In this document: in pieces, positions 32,596-41,521 of the stretch | Numbering within the stretch: position 1 is the first letter of the stretch | How the letters are laid out: each line of letters starts with the position of its first letter | Source of the DNA: an uncultured Gammaproteobacteria bacterium | GTDB lineage: Bacteria > Pseudomonadota > Gammaproteobacteria > DRLM01 | Reading direction: 5' to 3' | Length of the DNA: 64,000 nt | Assembly: GCA_947259075.1 (NCBI GenBank) | Contig: CAMYKQ010000042.1 | Location: 42,615 to 106,614, forward strand | Made by a program: the position numbers and the translations under genes | The notes under the pieces: generated by a model | What the model was told of the DNA's origin: nothing | The model's input: the letters and a program-made list of their open reading frames with translations, nothing else | The model's database searches: none

Positions 32596-34301
32596 GCCAC
32601 GCGGTCCGTCAGATCGACCACGCGTGACACTTCGTCTAAACTGGTCACGCCCTCTATAACCCGGCGCACGCCATCTTCGGCGAGGGGCACGAAACCCTTG
32701 GATATGATATGAGCGAATAATTCGCGCTGGCTGGCGCGACGCACCATCATTTCATCCATCTCTTTGTCTATACGCAACACTTCCATCAGAGAGATACGGC
32801 CCATATAGCCGCGATACTCACATTGTGCACAACCGCTAGCTTTATAAATCGTTAAATTATCACTTGATGCTAGACCTAGCAGGTATAATTCGATGCCTTC
32901 CGGCGTATAGGCTTGACGGCAATGAGGGCACAAACGACGGACTAATCTTTGCGCCACAACACCGATAATATTTCCAGACATCACTTCAGGCGTTACGCCA
33001 ATATCAGTCAAGCGGGGAATGACGCCTAAAGCTGAGTTGGTATGCAAGGTGCTGTAGACTTGATGGCCCGTCATCGCGGCGCGGAAGGCCATCTTGGCGG
33101 TGTCTTCGTCACGAATTTCACCTACCAGAATAATATCCGGGTCCTGCCGCATCATTGAACGCACGCCATTGGCGAAATCCAATTTCACCGCTTCATTTAC
33201 CGAGCTTTGCCGGATCATCGACATAGGATATTCAACGGGGTCTTCCAGCGTCATGATGTTGACCGACTCGCTATTGAGATAACCGAGCATGGAATACAGC
33301 GTGGTGGTTTTGCCGCTACCTGTCGGGCCGGTGACGAGAATGATTCCTTCAGGACGCGCCATCATCAGCTTGAGCGCTGACAGAGCCTCGCTAGTTAGAC
33401 TCAATTTATCCAAAGGCACGATGCCGCGATCACGATCCAATACGCGCAACACGACATTCTCACCATGAGTCGTAGGTTGAGTCGAGACGCGGAAATCGAT
33501 GGGCCTGCCCACTAAGGTCAGTGAAATTCTACCGTCCTGTGGTGCGCGCGTCTCGGCGATATTCATATCCGCCATCACCTTCACCCTCACTACAACGCCG
33601 GACCAATAACTCTTGTGCAGACTCTGTATTTGCCTTAAGACTCCATCGATGCGGTAACGGATACGCACGAATCCTTCTTCGGGTTCAAAATGCACATCAG
33701 ATGCTCTACGTTTGACCGCTTCCGCCAGCAAGGCATCTACCAAGCGCACCAATGGATGACTGTAGGTCCCCACGCCCGATTGCAAACTCTGGTAATCAAT
33801 CTCGCCGGTTTCGAGTTCGTGAAGTATTCCTTCCAACGATAACTCGTAGCCGTAAAACTGATCGATCACGGCGTCGATCTCCGCCTCGCTGGCCAATAAA
33901 GGACGCAGCTCCACGTCGCCGCCAAGCAAGGCGGCCGCTTGATCCAAGGCCACCACATCAAAGGTGTCAGCCATGGCCACGGTCATTATTTTCTGCTCAG
34001 CATCGTAACTAATAGGCAATAAGCGGTAACGGCGAGCCACCTCCTTGGGTACAAGCTTGATCGCTTTGTCATCCGGCACCACCTTGGTGAGATCGACACT
34101 CTCTTGATCCAATAATTCTCCGAGAGTGTCGCGCATCACCGCCTCGGTGACAAAACCGAGTCGTACTAAAATTTTTCCAAGAGGAAGGTTTTGCCGCTTC
34201 TGCTCAACCAGCGCGATGCGCAACTGGTCGGAAGTGACCAAGCCTTTATCAACCAGCAGGTCACCCAGACGAGGGGGTTTCTTAGCGGCGTTCGCGCTCA
34301 C
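32592..34301 (-). CDS. mshE: MSHA pilus extension ATPase MshE (GspE family) with c-di-GMP-binding MshEN domain
   Basis: A 569-residue hexameric secretion ATPase. The N-terminal MshEN domain shows an exact 24-residue motif from R11 to Q34 (R-L-G, hydrophobic pair 16-17, G20, L27, L31, Q34). After a five-residue spacer there is a second, partly degenerate copy (40-63). The ATPase part has Walker A GPTGSGKTTTLYS, Walker B/Asp box ILVGEIRD and a tetra-Cys zinc motif (CPHC ... CAQC). MshEN in Vibrio MshE binds c-di-GMP, so pilus extension here is likely c-di-GMP gated. It overlaps neighbours by 4 bp on both sides. Confidence 0.93.
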   Translation of the reverse strand: MSANAAKKPPRLGDLLVDKGLVTSDQLRIALVEQKRQNLPLGKILVRLGFVTEAVMRDTLGELLDQESVDLTKVVPDDKAIKLVPKEVARRYRLLPISYDAEQKIMTVAMADTFDVVALDQAAALLGGDVELRPLLASEAEIDAVIDQFYGYELSLEGILHELETGEIDYQSLQSGVGTYSHPLVRLVDALLAEAVKRRASDVHFEPEEGFVRIRYRIDGVLRQIQSLHKSYWSGVVVRVKVMADMNIAETRAPQDGRISLTLVGRPIDFRVSTQPTTHGENVVLRVLDRDRGIVPLDKLSLTSEALSALKLMMARPEGIILVTGPTGSGKTTTLYSMLGYLNSESVNIMTLEDPVEYPMSMIRQSSVNEAVKLDFANGVRSMMRQDPDIILVGEIRDEDTAKMAFRAAMTGHQVYSTLHTNSALGVIPRLTDIGVTPEVMSGNIIGVVAQRLVRRLCPHCRQAYTPEGIELYLLGLASSDNLTIYKASGCAQCEYRGYMGRISLMEVLRIDKEMDEMMVRRASQRELFAHIISKGFVPLAEDGVRRVIEGVTSLDEVSRVVDLTDRVA

Positions 34302-35695
34302 TGTACGTCTCGCGATAAATTATCGATGCGTTTATTGAGAGCGGCTGAATCGTACTGCACCGCGCCATGCGCGGCCGCGGCCAAAGCAAGGCGATAATAG
34401 GGCAAGGCAGAGGCGCCCTGCCCCAGCCGGTCAAGACTCACCGCCAAATTAAACACATAATCACCGTTGTCGGAATCATAATGATAGGCGTTGAAAAAGG
34501 CCTGTTGCGCCTCGGCCCAGCGTGATTGCGCGACATACAGACTTCCCAAGGCGAAATGCAGATGCGCCGCGGCCGGTTCTTGATCAATCAGAAATTTGAG
34601 CCGGCTTTCACTCTGCGTCAACGCGGTGTTGCCATCCATCGCCATCAAGCTGGCAATAGCCGCGCTGTCTTTAGGATTCAACTCCAGTAGGCGTGCGTAC
34701 AGGCCACGCGCCTCATTCAGCCGCGCGCCGCGTTGCGCCACCGCGGCCAAACCCAGCAATGCGTCTCGATTATTTGCTTCGCGCCCTATCACCAAACGGT
34801 ACTGCCGTTCAGCCTCATCCATACTCCCCGCCTGATAAGCCGCATACGCACGCCGCAATACCGTGTAGACCGGATCCGGCACCTGCTCTCTGACAATATG
34901 CAGCGGCGCTGGCGCGGTCAAAGGTGCGGGTGGCGGCGGCGATGGCATAACGGTCGAGGCAACAGCCGCCGTCTCAGCTACCAGCGCCGGCGAATTACTT
35001 TGGCTCACGGGCTTGGCCGCTGTCCGCACCGCGGGCGGACTCGGTGTGGGCGCCACTTCGTTCTCCACCACCTCGGCGGGCACCACTGAGGTATCCGCTT
35101 CCATCTCCGCCTCATCCCCACTTTGCTCCGCTGATTGCGCCACACCCGCCAGGCCAGTATCCAACTTATCGAGGACGGCGATAAGCTGATAAAAACCGAG
35201 CGCGGCAATCAATACCGCGATCAATCCAGCCGACCACCAAACCAGGCGCCGCCGCGATGCGGAGGGACGGCCCCTTCTAGGTGTGACGCGTGGTGGTGAG
35301 GGCGGGACGGGACGAGAATTTACCGGAGCCGGCGTTGGTGGCGGCGACTTCTTGACTTCATCTACAGGAATCTCCGGTGGCTCGGGAATGGTTTCACGTT
35401 CTATAAGGCTAGGCGTTTCGTCCAATAGTTTTTCTTGATCTTGCGGCAAGGGATCAAGCCTCGTTTCCTCGTGCGCGTGCATCTCCAATTCAAGATGAAT
35501 CTCACCGGCCGGCGATGTGCTCTGCTCTTGAGGCTCCGGCTGGGAATCCACTGATTTCAAGTTGGGTGCTGGGGGTAAAACGGCTGCCGCCGCATTCACA
35601 TTCACGGGGGACGGCACGGGGACATTCTGCGCGGGTTGCTGAGCATCACGCTTGGCTTGCTCAGCTTTTTTTAATGCCTCCATCAACAAACTCAT
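34298..35695 (-). CDS. mshN: MshN-like TPR pilus assembly protein
   Basis: A 465-residue protein. It starts MSLLMEALKKAEQAKRD, the usual N-terminus of MshN/GspB-like proteins. A Pro/Glu-rich linker leads to one membrane helix at about 150-172 (WWSAGLIAVLIAALGFYQL). A second low-complexity stretch precedes C-terminal tetratricopeptide repeats (YRLVIGREANNRDALLGLAA, LYARLLELNPKDSAAI). TPRs would face the periplasm and aid secretin or pilus assembly. Gap to mshL 3 bp, overlap with mshE 4 bp. Confidence 0.82.
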   Translation of the reverse strand: MSLLMEALKKAEQAKRDAQQPAQNVPVPSPVNVNAAAAVLPPAPNLKSVDSQPEPQEQSTSPAGEIHLELEMHAHEETRLDPLPQDQEKLLDETPSLIERETIPEPPEIPVDEVKKSPPPTPAPVNSRPVPPSPPRVTPRRGRPSASRRRLVWWSAGLIAVLIAALGFYQLIAVLDKLDTGLAGVAQSAEQSGDEAEMEADTSVVPAEVVENEVAPTPSPPAVRTAAKPVSQSNSPALVAETAAVASTVMPSPPPPAPLTAPAPLHIVREQVPDPVYTVLRRAYAAYQAGSMDEAERQYRLVIGREANNRDALLGLAAVAQRGARLNEARGLYARLLELNPKDSAAIASLMAMDGNTALTQSESRLKFLIDQEPAAAHLHFALGSLYVAQSRWAEAQQAFFNAYHYDSDNGDYVFNLAVSLDRLGQGASALPYYRLALAAAAHGAVQYDSAALNKRIDNLSRDVQ

Positions 35696-35698
35696 GGC

Positions 35699-37366
35699 TT
35701 ATCCTTTAATATCTAAGCCGGTCTTATTATGTGACGCTCCTTCATCCCGCAACGACCGCGCATCACCGCCGGGAAGATGCTTGCTTTGATCGTCGATCTT
35801 TAAACCGAGGGCCGCGCCTTTCACCACGGTCGGCCGCAAAAAAATCACCAGCTCGGTCTTGGTGAAGTCGTCGTCGCGGAAACTGAAGAGATGACCGATC
35901 CACGGCAGCGCCGACAGCAGCGGCACGCCCTGCTTGTTTTTGTCCGTCTTGTTTTGCATCAGACCGCCCATCACCACCATCTGGCCGCTGGCGACCTGCA
36001 GCAAGGACTCCATCTCCCGCACTTGGATCTCGGGAATCAAATTATCGAAATTCGATTGCGCCAGCCGCGGCGCCGGATCGGTGGCAAAACCGGTGATACG
36101 GGAAATCGTCGGGCGGATATTCAAGGTGACGTTATTATCGGGATTGACCTGCGGCGTCACGCTCATCACCATGCCCACCGGCACCGTGTGTATCGTGCTG
36201 ATGTAAGTACGGCGCTCCGGCGTGGTGTCCGTGGCGTCTTGAATTTCCAGTTCGACGGTGAAGTAGACCTTTTCGTCCACCACTTTCAGCAACGCCGTTT
36301 GGTTATTGAGTGCCATGACCTTCGGACTCGACAGCACCTTCGCGTCGCCGAAGGACTCCAACATGCGCAGCGTGGCCGATACATTGCCCAGTTGCGACCC
36401 CACGTCGGTGTAATTGACGGCGAACGCCGGCGGCGCGCTCAGGGCCGAGCCGGCCAGGGTGGAAATGGCATTGAGTCCCTCCGTGCGCGCCAGGCTCTGC
36501 CAATCGACACCCGCCTGATAGCGGTCGCTCAATTCCACTTCGACGATGGTCATCTCGATCAAGACCTGGCGCAGGGCATTGCCCACCACTTGATCGAGGA
36601 AGGCTTGAATCTGTTCGTGCTGGCGCTGCGTGGCATTCACCGAGATCACCCCGCTGATCGAATTGACGATCACCGGCGACGCCTGATCCTGCGCGCCCGC
36701 CGCCGAGGTGCCACCGACGCCCAACAGGCCTTTGAGATTGGCTTCCACCATCTGCCAGAAATTATTATTGGAGATATTTTTTACCTTGGTGGAGGACACA
36801 TTGCCCTGCTCCGTGGTCGCACCGCCCTCCCCGACGCTGCCGCCCGCGGTGGAAATCTGCGTCGCCACGCTGACCTCACCGGTACTCTCGCGCGACATGT
36901 TGACGTAATTGACTTGATAGCTGCGCCAGTAGGGCAGATCGGGGCCCACCACCAGATTGGGCCCGTCGAGCGTGTAACGCAGTGAAGCCTGTTTGGCGAC
37001 GCGGTCGAGAATCTGCGGCAGGGTCTGATTCACCGCGTTCAAGCTCACCACGCCTTCAAGACCGGGATGCACGTCGACATTGAGTTTGGCGTCGCGCGCC
37101 AGTTCGAACAGCAGATCCTTGACCGACACTTCACTGACCACCACGGTGTAGGTTTCCAGCGGCGCCACCGCTTTGGGTTCGGGCAAGACCGGCGCTTGCG
37201 ACACCGCGGAGGGAATGTCGTCTCGCTCGGGCGGCGGGGCCGTCAAGTGCCCCTCGGACAAACTCGGCGGGCGCGTCGCGGCGCAACCGGCCAGCCACAG
37301 CAGCACGGCGAGTAAGGGCAGGCTTAGCAACGCGCGGCCTGAGTGCTTATCCTGTTTTTGTTTCAT
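35699..37366 (-). CDS. mshL: MSHA-type pilus secretin MshL
   Basis: A 555-residue outer-membrane secretin lipoprotein. The lipobox LAGC ends a signal peptide (LLSLPLLAVLLWLAGC, Cys about 28). A STN-type N domain follows (LLFELARDAKLNVDV), then the N-domain and the secretin core (VLSSPKVMALNNQTALLKV, GVPLLSALPWIGHLF, ELVIFLRPTVV). It forms the pore through which the pilus emerges. Its start overlaps the end of mshM by 20 bp. Confidence 0.92.
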   Translation of the reverse strand: MKQKQDKHSGRALLSLPLLAVLLWLAGCAATRPPSLSEGHLTAPPPERDDIPSAVSQAPVLPEPKAVAPLETYTVVVSEVSVKDLLFELARDAKLNVDVHPGLEGVVSLNAVNQTLPQILDRVAKQASLRYTLDGPNLVVGPDLPYWRSYQVNYVNMSRESTGEVSVATQISTAGGSVGEGGATTEQGNVSSTKVKNISNNNFWQMVEANLKGLLGVGGTSAAGAQDQASPVIVNSISGVISVNATQRQHEQIQAFLDQVVGNALRQVLIEMTIVEVELSDRYQAGVDWQSLARTEGLNAISTLAGSALSAPPAFAVNYTDVGSQLGNVSATLRMLESFGDAKVLSSPKVMALNNQTALLKVVDEKVYFTVELEIQDATDTTPERRTYISTIHTVPVGMVMSVTPQVNPDNNVTLNIRPTISRITGFATDPAPRLAQSNFDNLIPEIQVREMESLLQVASGQMVVMGGLMQNKTDKNKQGVPLLSALPWIGHLFSFRDDDFTKTELVIFLRPTVVKGAALGLKIDDQSKHLPGGDARSLRDEGASHNKTGLDIKG

Positions 37367-38768
37367 GCCCCACCTGATTCATTCCTTTGTCCTGAGCGTG
37401 TTCTTGTGTTCCTTCCATCCATTCCGCATGCACTTGGTGCAGATTGCGCAAGAATGGCGAATGGCGCCGCAAGGGCGCCGGTAAATTCTCCAAGGCCGCT
37501 TGCGCCCCGGCATAGTCGGGGAAATCGCCGTACACGACCCCGTACATCGGCTTGCCACGCAGCTCGGCGCGGTAAATATAGAGCCTGTCCAAAACCTCGT
37601 TCATACCGGCTTGGCGTAAAAAACGCTCCATACCGGCCTCTTGATCGGCATCGCCCAGCAAAACCTGAATCGTGAAATGATTTTCATCCGCCCCGCGCAA
37701 CCAAGCGCGCGTGGCGGCCAGGCGTGTTCGGAATAAATCAGCGTCATCATTCAGCACCTCCGCCCGCGCCTCCACGGCCACCCGCGGCTCGGCGCTCGGG
37801 CTGACGGCGGGCGCGAGGGATGATGCGGCGGCCGGTTTCGAATCGGGTATCGCGGGCATGGTCACCCCCTGTACCGAAACACCCAGCCAGCCGGCCGCGA
37901 TGAGCGCCATCGCCAGCGCCGTGGTGATCGCAAAGGGATGTATGCCGCGCCGGCGCGGACCGAATTCGCAGTCACGCATCGCGGCCCACACATAACGCGC
38001 GCCAATACGTTGCACCCCGTCGGCATAAGCCGCCAGCATCGCCTTGTCGGCTAAAATATTGAGGCGGCGCATCAAGCCGTGCGAGGCGCGTTTGAGCATG
38101 CGTACCGCCAGCGCGCTGAATAGAGGCACGCCGCGGTATCCGGCCAAGCGCAGACGGAACATAAGATAATCGCCCACTTCCTCGCGGTTGAGCGGCGGTA
38201 GATACAAACTATTGGTGATGCGCTCCTTGATTTGGCGGACATGCGCCTTGGACAGCACCTCATCCAACTCGGGTTGGCCGAACAAGACCACTTGCAAGAG
38301 TTTTTCCTGACCGGTTTCCAAATTGGTCAGCAAGCGGATTTCCTCCAGCGTCTCCCAAGGCATGCACTGCGCCTCCTCGACGAAGACCGCCACCCGGCGC
38401 CCGCCGGCGTGCTGTTTCAGCAAATAGGCTTCGAGCTTTTTCATGACCTGGAAACGTTCGGTCTTGGCGCTGACCCGCAGCCCCAGTTCGATGGCGATGG
38501 CGTGTAATATCTCGCGCGGCGAGAGGCTGGGGTTCATCAAATAAACAATTTCCACCTCGCCGTGCAAACGCTCGCCGAGTAGGCGACACAACATGGTTTT
38601 ACCGCTGCCCACTTCACCCACCACCTTGGTGATCGCCTCGCCGCGCTTGATCGCGTAGACCAGGGCATCGAGAATCGCGCCGCGTTCGCCGCCCGCGTAA
38701 AACGCGTCCGTATCGGGCGTGATCTTGTAGGGTGCCTGTGTCAAACCGAAATAATCGTAATAAGTCAT
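37347..38768 (-). CDS. mshM: MshM-like AAA ATPase with C-terminal SPOR-like domain
   Basis: A 473-residue protein of the ExeA/MshM family. The AAA part has Walker A GEVGSGKTM, Walker B VAVFVEEAQCM and sensor Arg regions. Opening residues MTYYDYFGLTQAPYKITPD are typical. A membrane helix at about 295-315 (TALAMALIAAGWLGVSV) leads to a periplasmic C-terminus resembling SPOR peptidoglycan-binding repeats (HFTIQVLLGD, YGVVYGDFPDYAGAQAAL). It probably helps insert the secretin through the cell wall. ATG 38768 has GGGGA upstream. It heads the operon. Confidence 0.85.
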   Translation of the reverse strand: MTYYDYFGLTQAPYKITPDTDAFYAGGERGAILDALVYAIKRGEAITKVVGEVGSGKTMLCRLLGERLHGEVEIVYLMNPSLSPREILHAIAIELGLRVSAKTERFQVMKKLEAYLLKQHAGGRRVAVFVEEAQCMPWETLEEIRLLTNLETGQEKLLQVVLFGQPELDEVLSKAHVRQIKERITNSLYLPPLNREEVGDYLMFRLRLAGYRGVPLFSALAVRMLKRASHGLMRRLNILADKAMLAAYADGVQRIGARYVWAAMRDCEFGPRRRGIHPFAITTALAMALIAAGWLGVSVQGVTMPAIPDSKPAAASSLAPAVSPSAEPRVAVEARAEVLNDDADLFRTRLAATRAWLRGADENHFTIQVLLGDADQEAGMERFLRQAGMNEVLDRLYIYRAELRGKPMYGVVYGDFPDYAGAQAALENLPAPLRRHSPFLRNLHQVHAEWMEGTQEHAQDKGMNQVGHETKTG

Positions 38769-38848
38769 AATCCCCGCCAACAATCCGTCATTTAATTGCG
38801 CTCAGCGACAGCAAACCGACACACAGGCACTGAGGAAGCGTTTTATAC

Positions 38849-38869
38849 GGAATAAAGCTCCTTTATTCC
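38849..38869. promoter_or_regulatory. Palindrome upstream of the pilus operon
   Basis: GGAATAAAG, CTC, CTTTATTCC: a perfect 9-bp inverted repeat about 80 bp before the mshM start. A -10-like TATAAA (minus strand, 38847-38842) follows directly, so it could be an operator or a leader hairpin. Function is inferred only. Confidence 0.5.
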
Positions 38870-39046
38870 TTAATTCATAAACACATTGAGCAAGCGCCAT
38901 GCCAGCAAGTTACGGGGCTGGAGCTAGTCCTGTACCGGTAAAGTTGTGTGGCTGGGCAAACTACTGGGATACGCGAGTAAGCGCGCACGGTTACCTTAAA
39001 AAGATAAAGGCTAATTTCTTGTATGAAATGGAGCGCCACTACAGGC

Positions 39047-39075
39047 TTGAACCTAGCCACCACTGCGCTTATAGT
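39047..39075 (+). promoter_or_regulatory. Sigma-70-type promoter candidate for the lactonase-like gene
   Basis: -35 TTGAAC (39047-39052), a 17-bp spacer and -10 TATAGT (39070-39075). Transcription would start about 65 nt before ATG 39148. Confidence 0.55.
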
Positions 39076-39147
39076 CGGTAATCGTGAGGGGGGAAGGGGA
39101 AAGCAACCATCCCTGTTGTTGACACACTAAATATAAAAGAGTGGTAT

Positions 39148-40272
39148 ATGCATAAGTATCATCGTGCAGTATCGTGGCTTGGGCTTACAGGGATTACATT
39201 GGCGTTCAATGCCGGCGTTATAGCCGAACCTTCGCAAGAAGACGCGAGCACTCGCCCCGCCGAGTTTATTTATTCAGCGAATCAAGCCGCCCACAACGTG
39301 TCTGGTTATCGTGTTGACTCGCAAAGTGGCAGGCTAACCCCACTGCCAGGCTCACCCTATCAATCTGGGCATTTCCCAGTCAGCATTGTCTCTTCGCACG
39401 ATGGCCGCTTCGTGTACGCCACCAACCAAGGTTCTAGCAGCGTCTCCGCCTACCACGTCAACGCCCAAAGTGGCGCTCTCGTAGCGATGCCCGGCGCGCC
39501 CTACGACGTGGGCGCCTATCCCGATGCGATCTCGATTACCCCGGATGACCAGTTCGTCTACATCGCCAGTGAAAATGATAATCTGATTACACCCTATCGC
39601 ATCGATACGCTGACGGGTTCGCTCCAGCCCGCGGGAAAGCCGGCTGCCACCGGCGCGCACCCTATTTCCATCACGGTGTCACCCAACGGCCGCTTCGTCT
39701 TCGTCTCTAACTTCGACGGTGAATCGATCAACAGCTATCGTATTAACACAAGCGATGGCAGCCTCACCCCGGTCACCGTTGGCGCCAAAACCGATCCGCA
39801 TCCGATCTATATCGCCGTGACCAAAGACAACCGCTACGCCTACATCGCCAACTACGGCACCGCCAGCGTCTCCGCCTTCCGCATCGATCCAGACACCGGC
39901 GCGCTCAACGAAATTCCCGGCTCACCCTTCATAGCCGGCTCGCAACCCTATTCAGTCACGGTGGACCCGAGCAACCGTTTTGTATATGTGGCCAACTGGG
40001 GCAGCCACAATGTCTCCGCCTTCACCTTGAATCAAGCAACCGGTGCACTCGCGGAAATCACTGGCTCACCCTACGCCACCCAATGGTTTCCTTATGCGGT
40101 AGTAGTCGACCCTCGCGATGAATTCGCCTACGTTGCCGATAACGGCAATGGCACCATCTCCGCCTTTCGCATCAACCCCGAATCCGGCGCACTGAACAAA
40201 CTGCCCGGGTCACCTTTCGCGGCGGAATTGGGCCCTTACGCACTCACCATGAGTAGTGCCCACTCACGCTAG
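39148..40272 (+). CDS. Exported lactonase-like seven-bladed beta-propeller protein
   Basis: A 374-residue protein with an N-terminal signal-like segment (LGLTGITLAFNAGVIA). About seven repeats of the form FVYVAN...VSAF.ID..TGAL..I.GSPF follow (e.g. RFVYATNQGSSSVSAYHV, YAYIANYGTASVSAFRI, FAYVADNGNGTISAFRI). This is the lactonase/YVTN propeller fold related to 6-phosphogluconolactonase (Pgl). The signal sequence argues against the cytosolic Pgl role and suggests a periplasmic or secreted propeller. AAGAG precedes the ATG. Confidence 0.85.
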   Translation: MHKYHRAVSWLGLTGITLAFNAGVIAEPSQEDASTRPAEFIYSANQAAHNVSGYRVDSQSGRLTPLPGSPYQSGHFPVSIVSSHDGRFVYATNQGSSSVSAYHVNAQSGALVAMPGAPYDVGAYPDAISITPDDQFVYIASENDNLITPYRIDTLTGSLQPAGKPAATGAHPISITVSPNGRFVFVSNFDGESINSYRINTSDGSLTPVTVGAKTDPHPIYIAVTKDNRYAYIANYGTASVSAFRIDPDTGALNEIPGSPFIAGSQPYSVTVDPSNRFVYVANWGSHNVSAFTLNQATGALAEITGSPYATQWFPYAVVVDPRDEFAYVADNGNGTISAFRINPESGALNKLPGSPFAAELGPYALTMSSAHSR

Positions 40273-40371
40273 CCTGAGAGGCTCCAGGCACCTGACGATC
40301 TCTGAATTAACGACCCGCGCATGACGGCCTAATGAGAGTTGCAGCGTGATTGTGCTCGCCTCAAAAACGGC

Positions 40372-40617
40372 TCAAGATTCAACGCGACGGATGGACACGA
40401 ATTTTTGCTTATCATCGAATTCAATTTCAAATACACCTTCCACCCCCTCATGGGTCACAAAGCGTTGTAACACACCAGCCGGTATTTGCAGGCTACGTCC
40501 ATCAAAACCGTGCACCACTACCGCCCGCGCCCTTCCCTGGTAATAACTCAGGTAGAGATCGGCGGAAATATTTAGCGCAAAACGGGCGAGATGGGATGCG
40601 CGAGGCGGGTCACTCAT
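40372..40617 (-). CDS. DUF2835 family protein
   Basis: An 81-residue protein matching DUF2835 along its length: LNISADLYLSYYQGRARAVV, then DGRSLQIPAGVLQRFVTHEG, then FEIEFDDKQKF. It is a small cytosolic family confined mainly to gammaproteobacteria and of unknown role. It stands alone between convergently and divergently oriented neighbours. Confidence 0.85.
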   Translation of the reverse strand: MSDPPRASHLARFALNISADLYLSYYQGRARAVVVHGFDGRSLQIPAGVLQRFVTHEGVEGVFEIEFDDKQKFVSIRRVES

Positions 40618-40924
40618 GAGTACGGTTCCTAATTTTATTGCGATAAATTGATAGGCATCATCAAATCATCCATACCACTGAAATCTAAGTACGGTAGAAT
40701 AAAAGCGACACTTCAATCACAACTATTAATTAAAGATCATGTCGCAATCCTGCACCAGTGCTCGCCGCCGTGTCATAATAGCCGCTCCTCATCGTAATTT
40801 ACGTGACTCTATCGCCCACACTGACTCGGCATTACCATATCGGCCCACACTTGTGCGACGATGGCATCGACTCTACACTCCAAACTCAAATGTTCCTCGC
40901 ACATGCTCTAGGAGATAATTTGCC
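40618..40924. other. Intergenic region upstream of the redoxin gene
   Basis: 307 bp. A strong ribosome site (AGGAGA) stands about nine bases before the redoxin ATG. Possible -10 boxes (TAGAAT 40695-40700, CATAAT 40774-40779) lack convincing -35 partners. Nothing else is recognisable. Confidence 0.4.
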
Positions 40925-41500
40925 ATGGCCAAAACTTCATCCACCATGCTGGATATCGGTACCCTTGCCCCCAACTTTCGTCTGCCCGACACTCAAGGCC
41001 GTTTAATTTCATTGGATGACTTTACTCAAGCCCCCGCCTTACTGGTTATATTCATGTGCAATCATTGTCCCTATGTGAAACATCTTCGCGAGGCATTGGC
41101 TGACTTCGCGCGCGAGTATCAAAATAAGGGATTGGCCATCGTCGCGATCAACGCAAACGACGCTGAAAAATACCCGGATGACAGTCCACAAAAAATGGTC
41201 GATGAAGTCGCCGAGGCTGGTTATATTTTTCCTTATCTCTACGATGCAAGCCAGGCGGTCGCGAAGGCTTATCGAGCCGCCTGCACACCTGACTTCTTTT
41301 TATTCGATAAAGACGCCAAGCTGGTATATCGCGGTCAATTCGACGATAGCCGCCCCGGCAACAATGCACCGGTCACTGGGAAAGACCTACGCGCGGCAGT
41401 GGACGCCGTGTTAACTGGAAAAGCTGTCAGCGCGGAACAAATTCCGAGTCTAGGTTGCAATATCAAATGGAGAGCGGGAGAGGAACCGGATTATTTTTGA
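40925..41500 (+). CDS. Thioredoxin-family redoxin (AhpC/TSA-like)
   Basis: A 191-residue protein with a thioredoxin fold. An AhpC/TSA-type start (APNFRLPDTQG) precedes an active-site CxxC in FMCNHCPYVKHL and the cis-Pro region AACTPDFFLFD. No signal peptide is present, so it is likely cytosolic. The family is annotated as thiol-disulfide reductases or peroxiredoxin-like proteins; substrates are unknown. AGGAGA is well placed before ATG. Confidence 0.88.
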   Translation: MAKTSSTMLDIGTLAPNFRLPDTQGRLISLDDFTQAPALLVIFMCNHCPYVKHLREALADFAREYQNKGLAIVAINANDAEKYPDDSPQKMVDEVAEAGYIFPYLYDASQAVAKAYRAACTPDFFLFDKDAKLVYRGQFDDSRPGNNAPVTGKDLRAAVDAVLTGKAVSAEQIPSLGCNIKWRAGEEPDYF

Positions 41501-41521
41501 GCGAGGAACGCGGCAAGAGCG

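Larger units (their letters stand above)
38769..39147. other. Divergent intergenic region between mshM and the lactonase gene
   Basis: About 380 bp. It holds a 9-bp palindrome (38849-38869) likely tied to the pilus operon and a good rightward promoter (39047-39075). Short frames here (e.g. 38899-39081) overlap that promoter and are not supported as genes. Confidence 0.6.

Noticed and set aside
38899..39081. A 60-codon ORF before the lactonase gene
   Set aside because: It overlaps the best promoter of the region and has no ribosome site or family signal.
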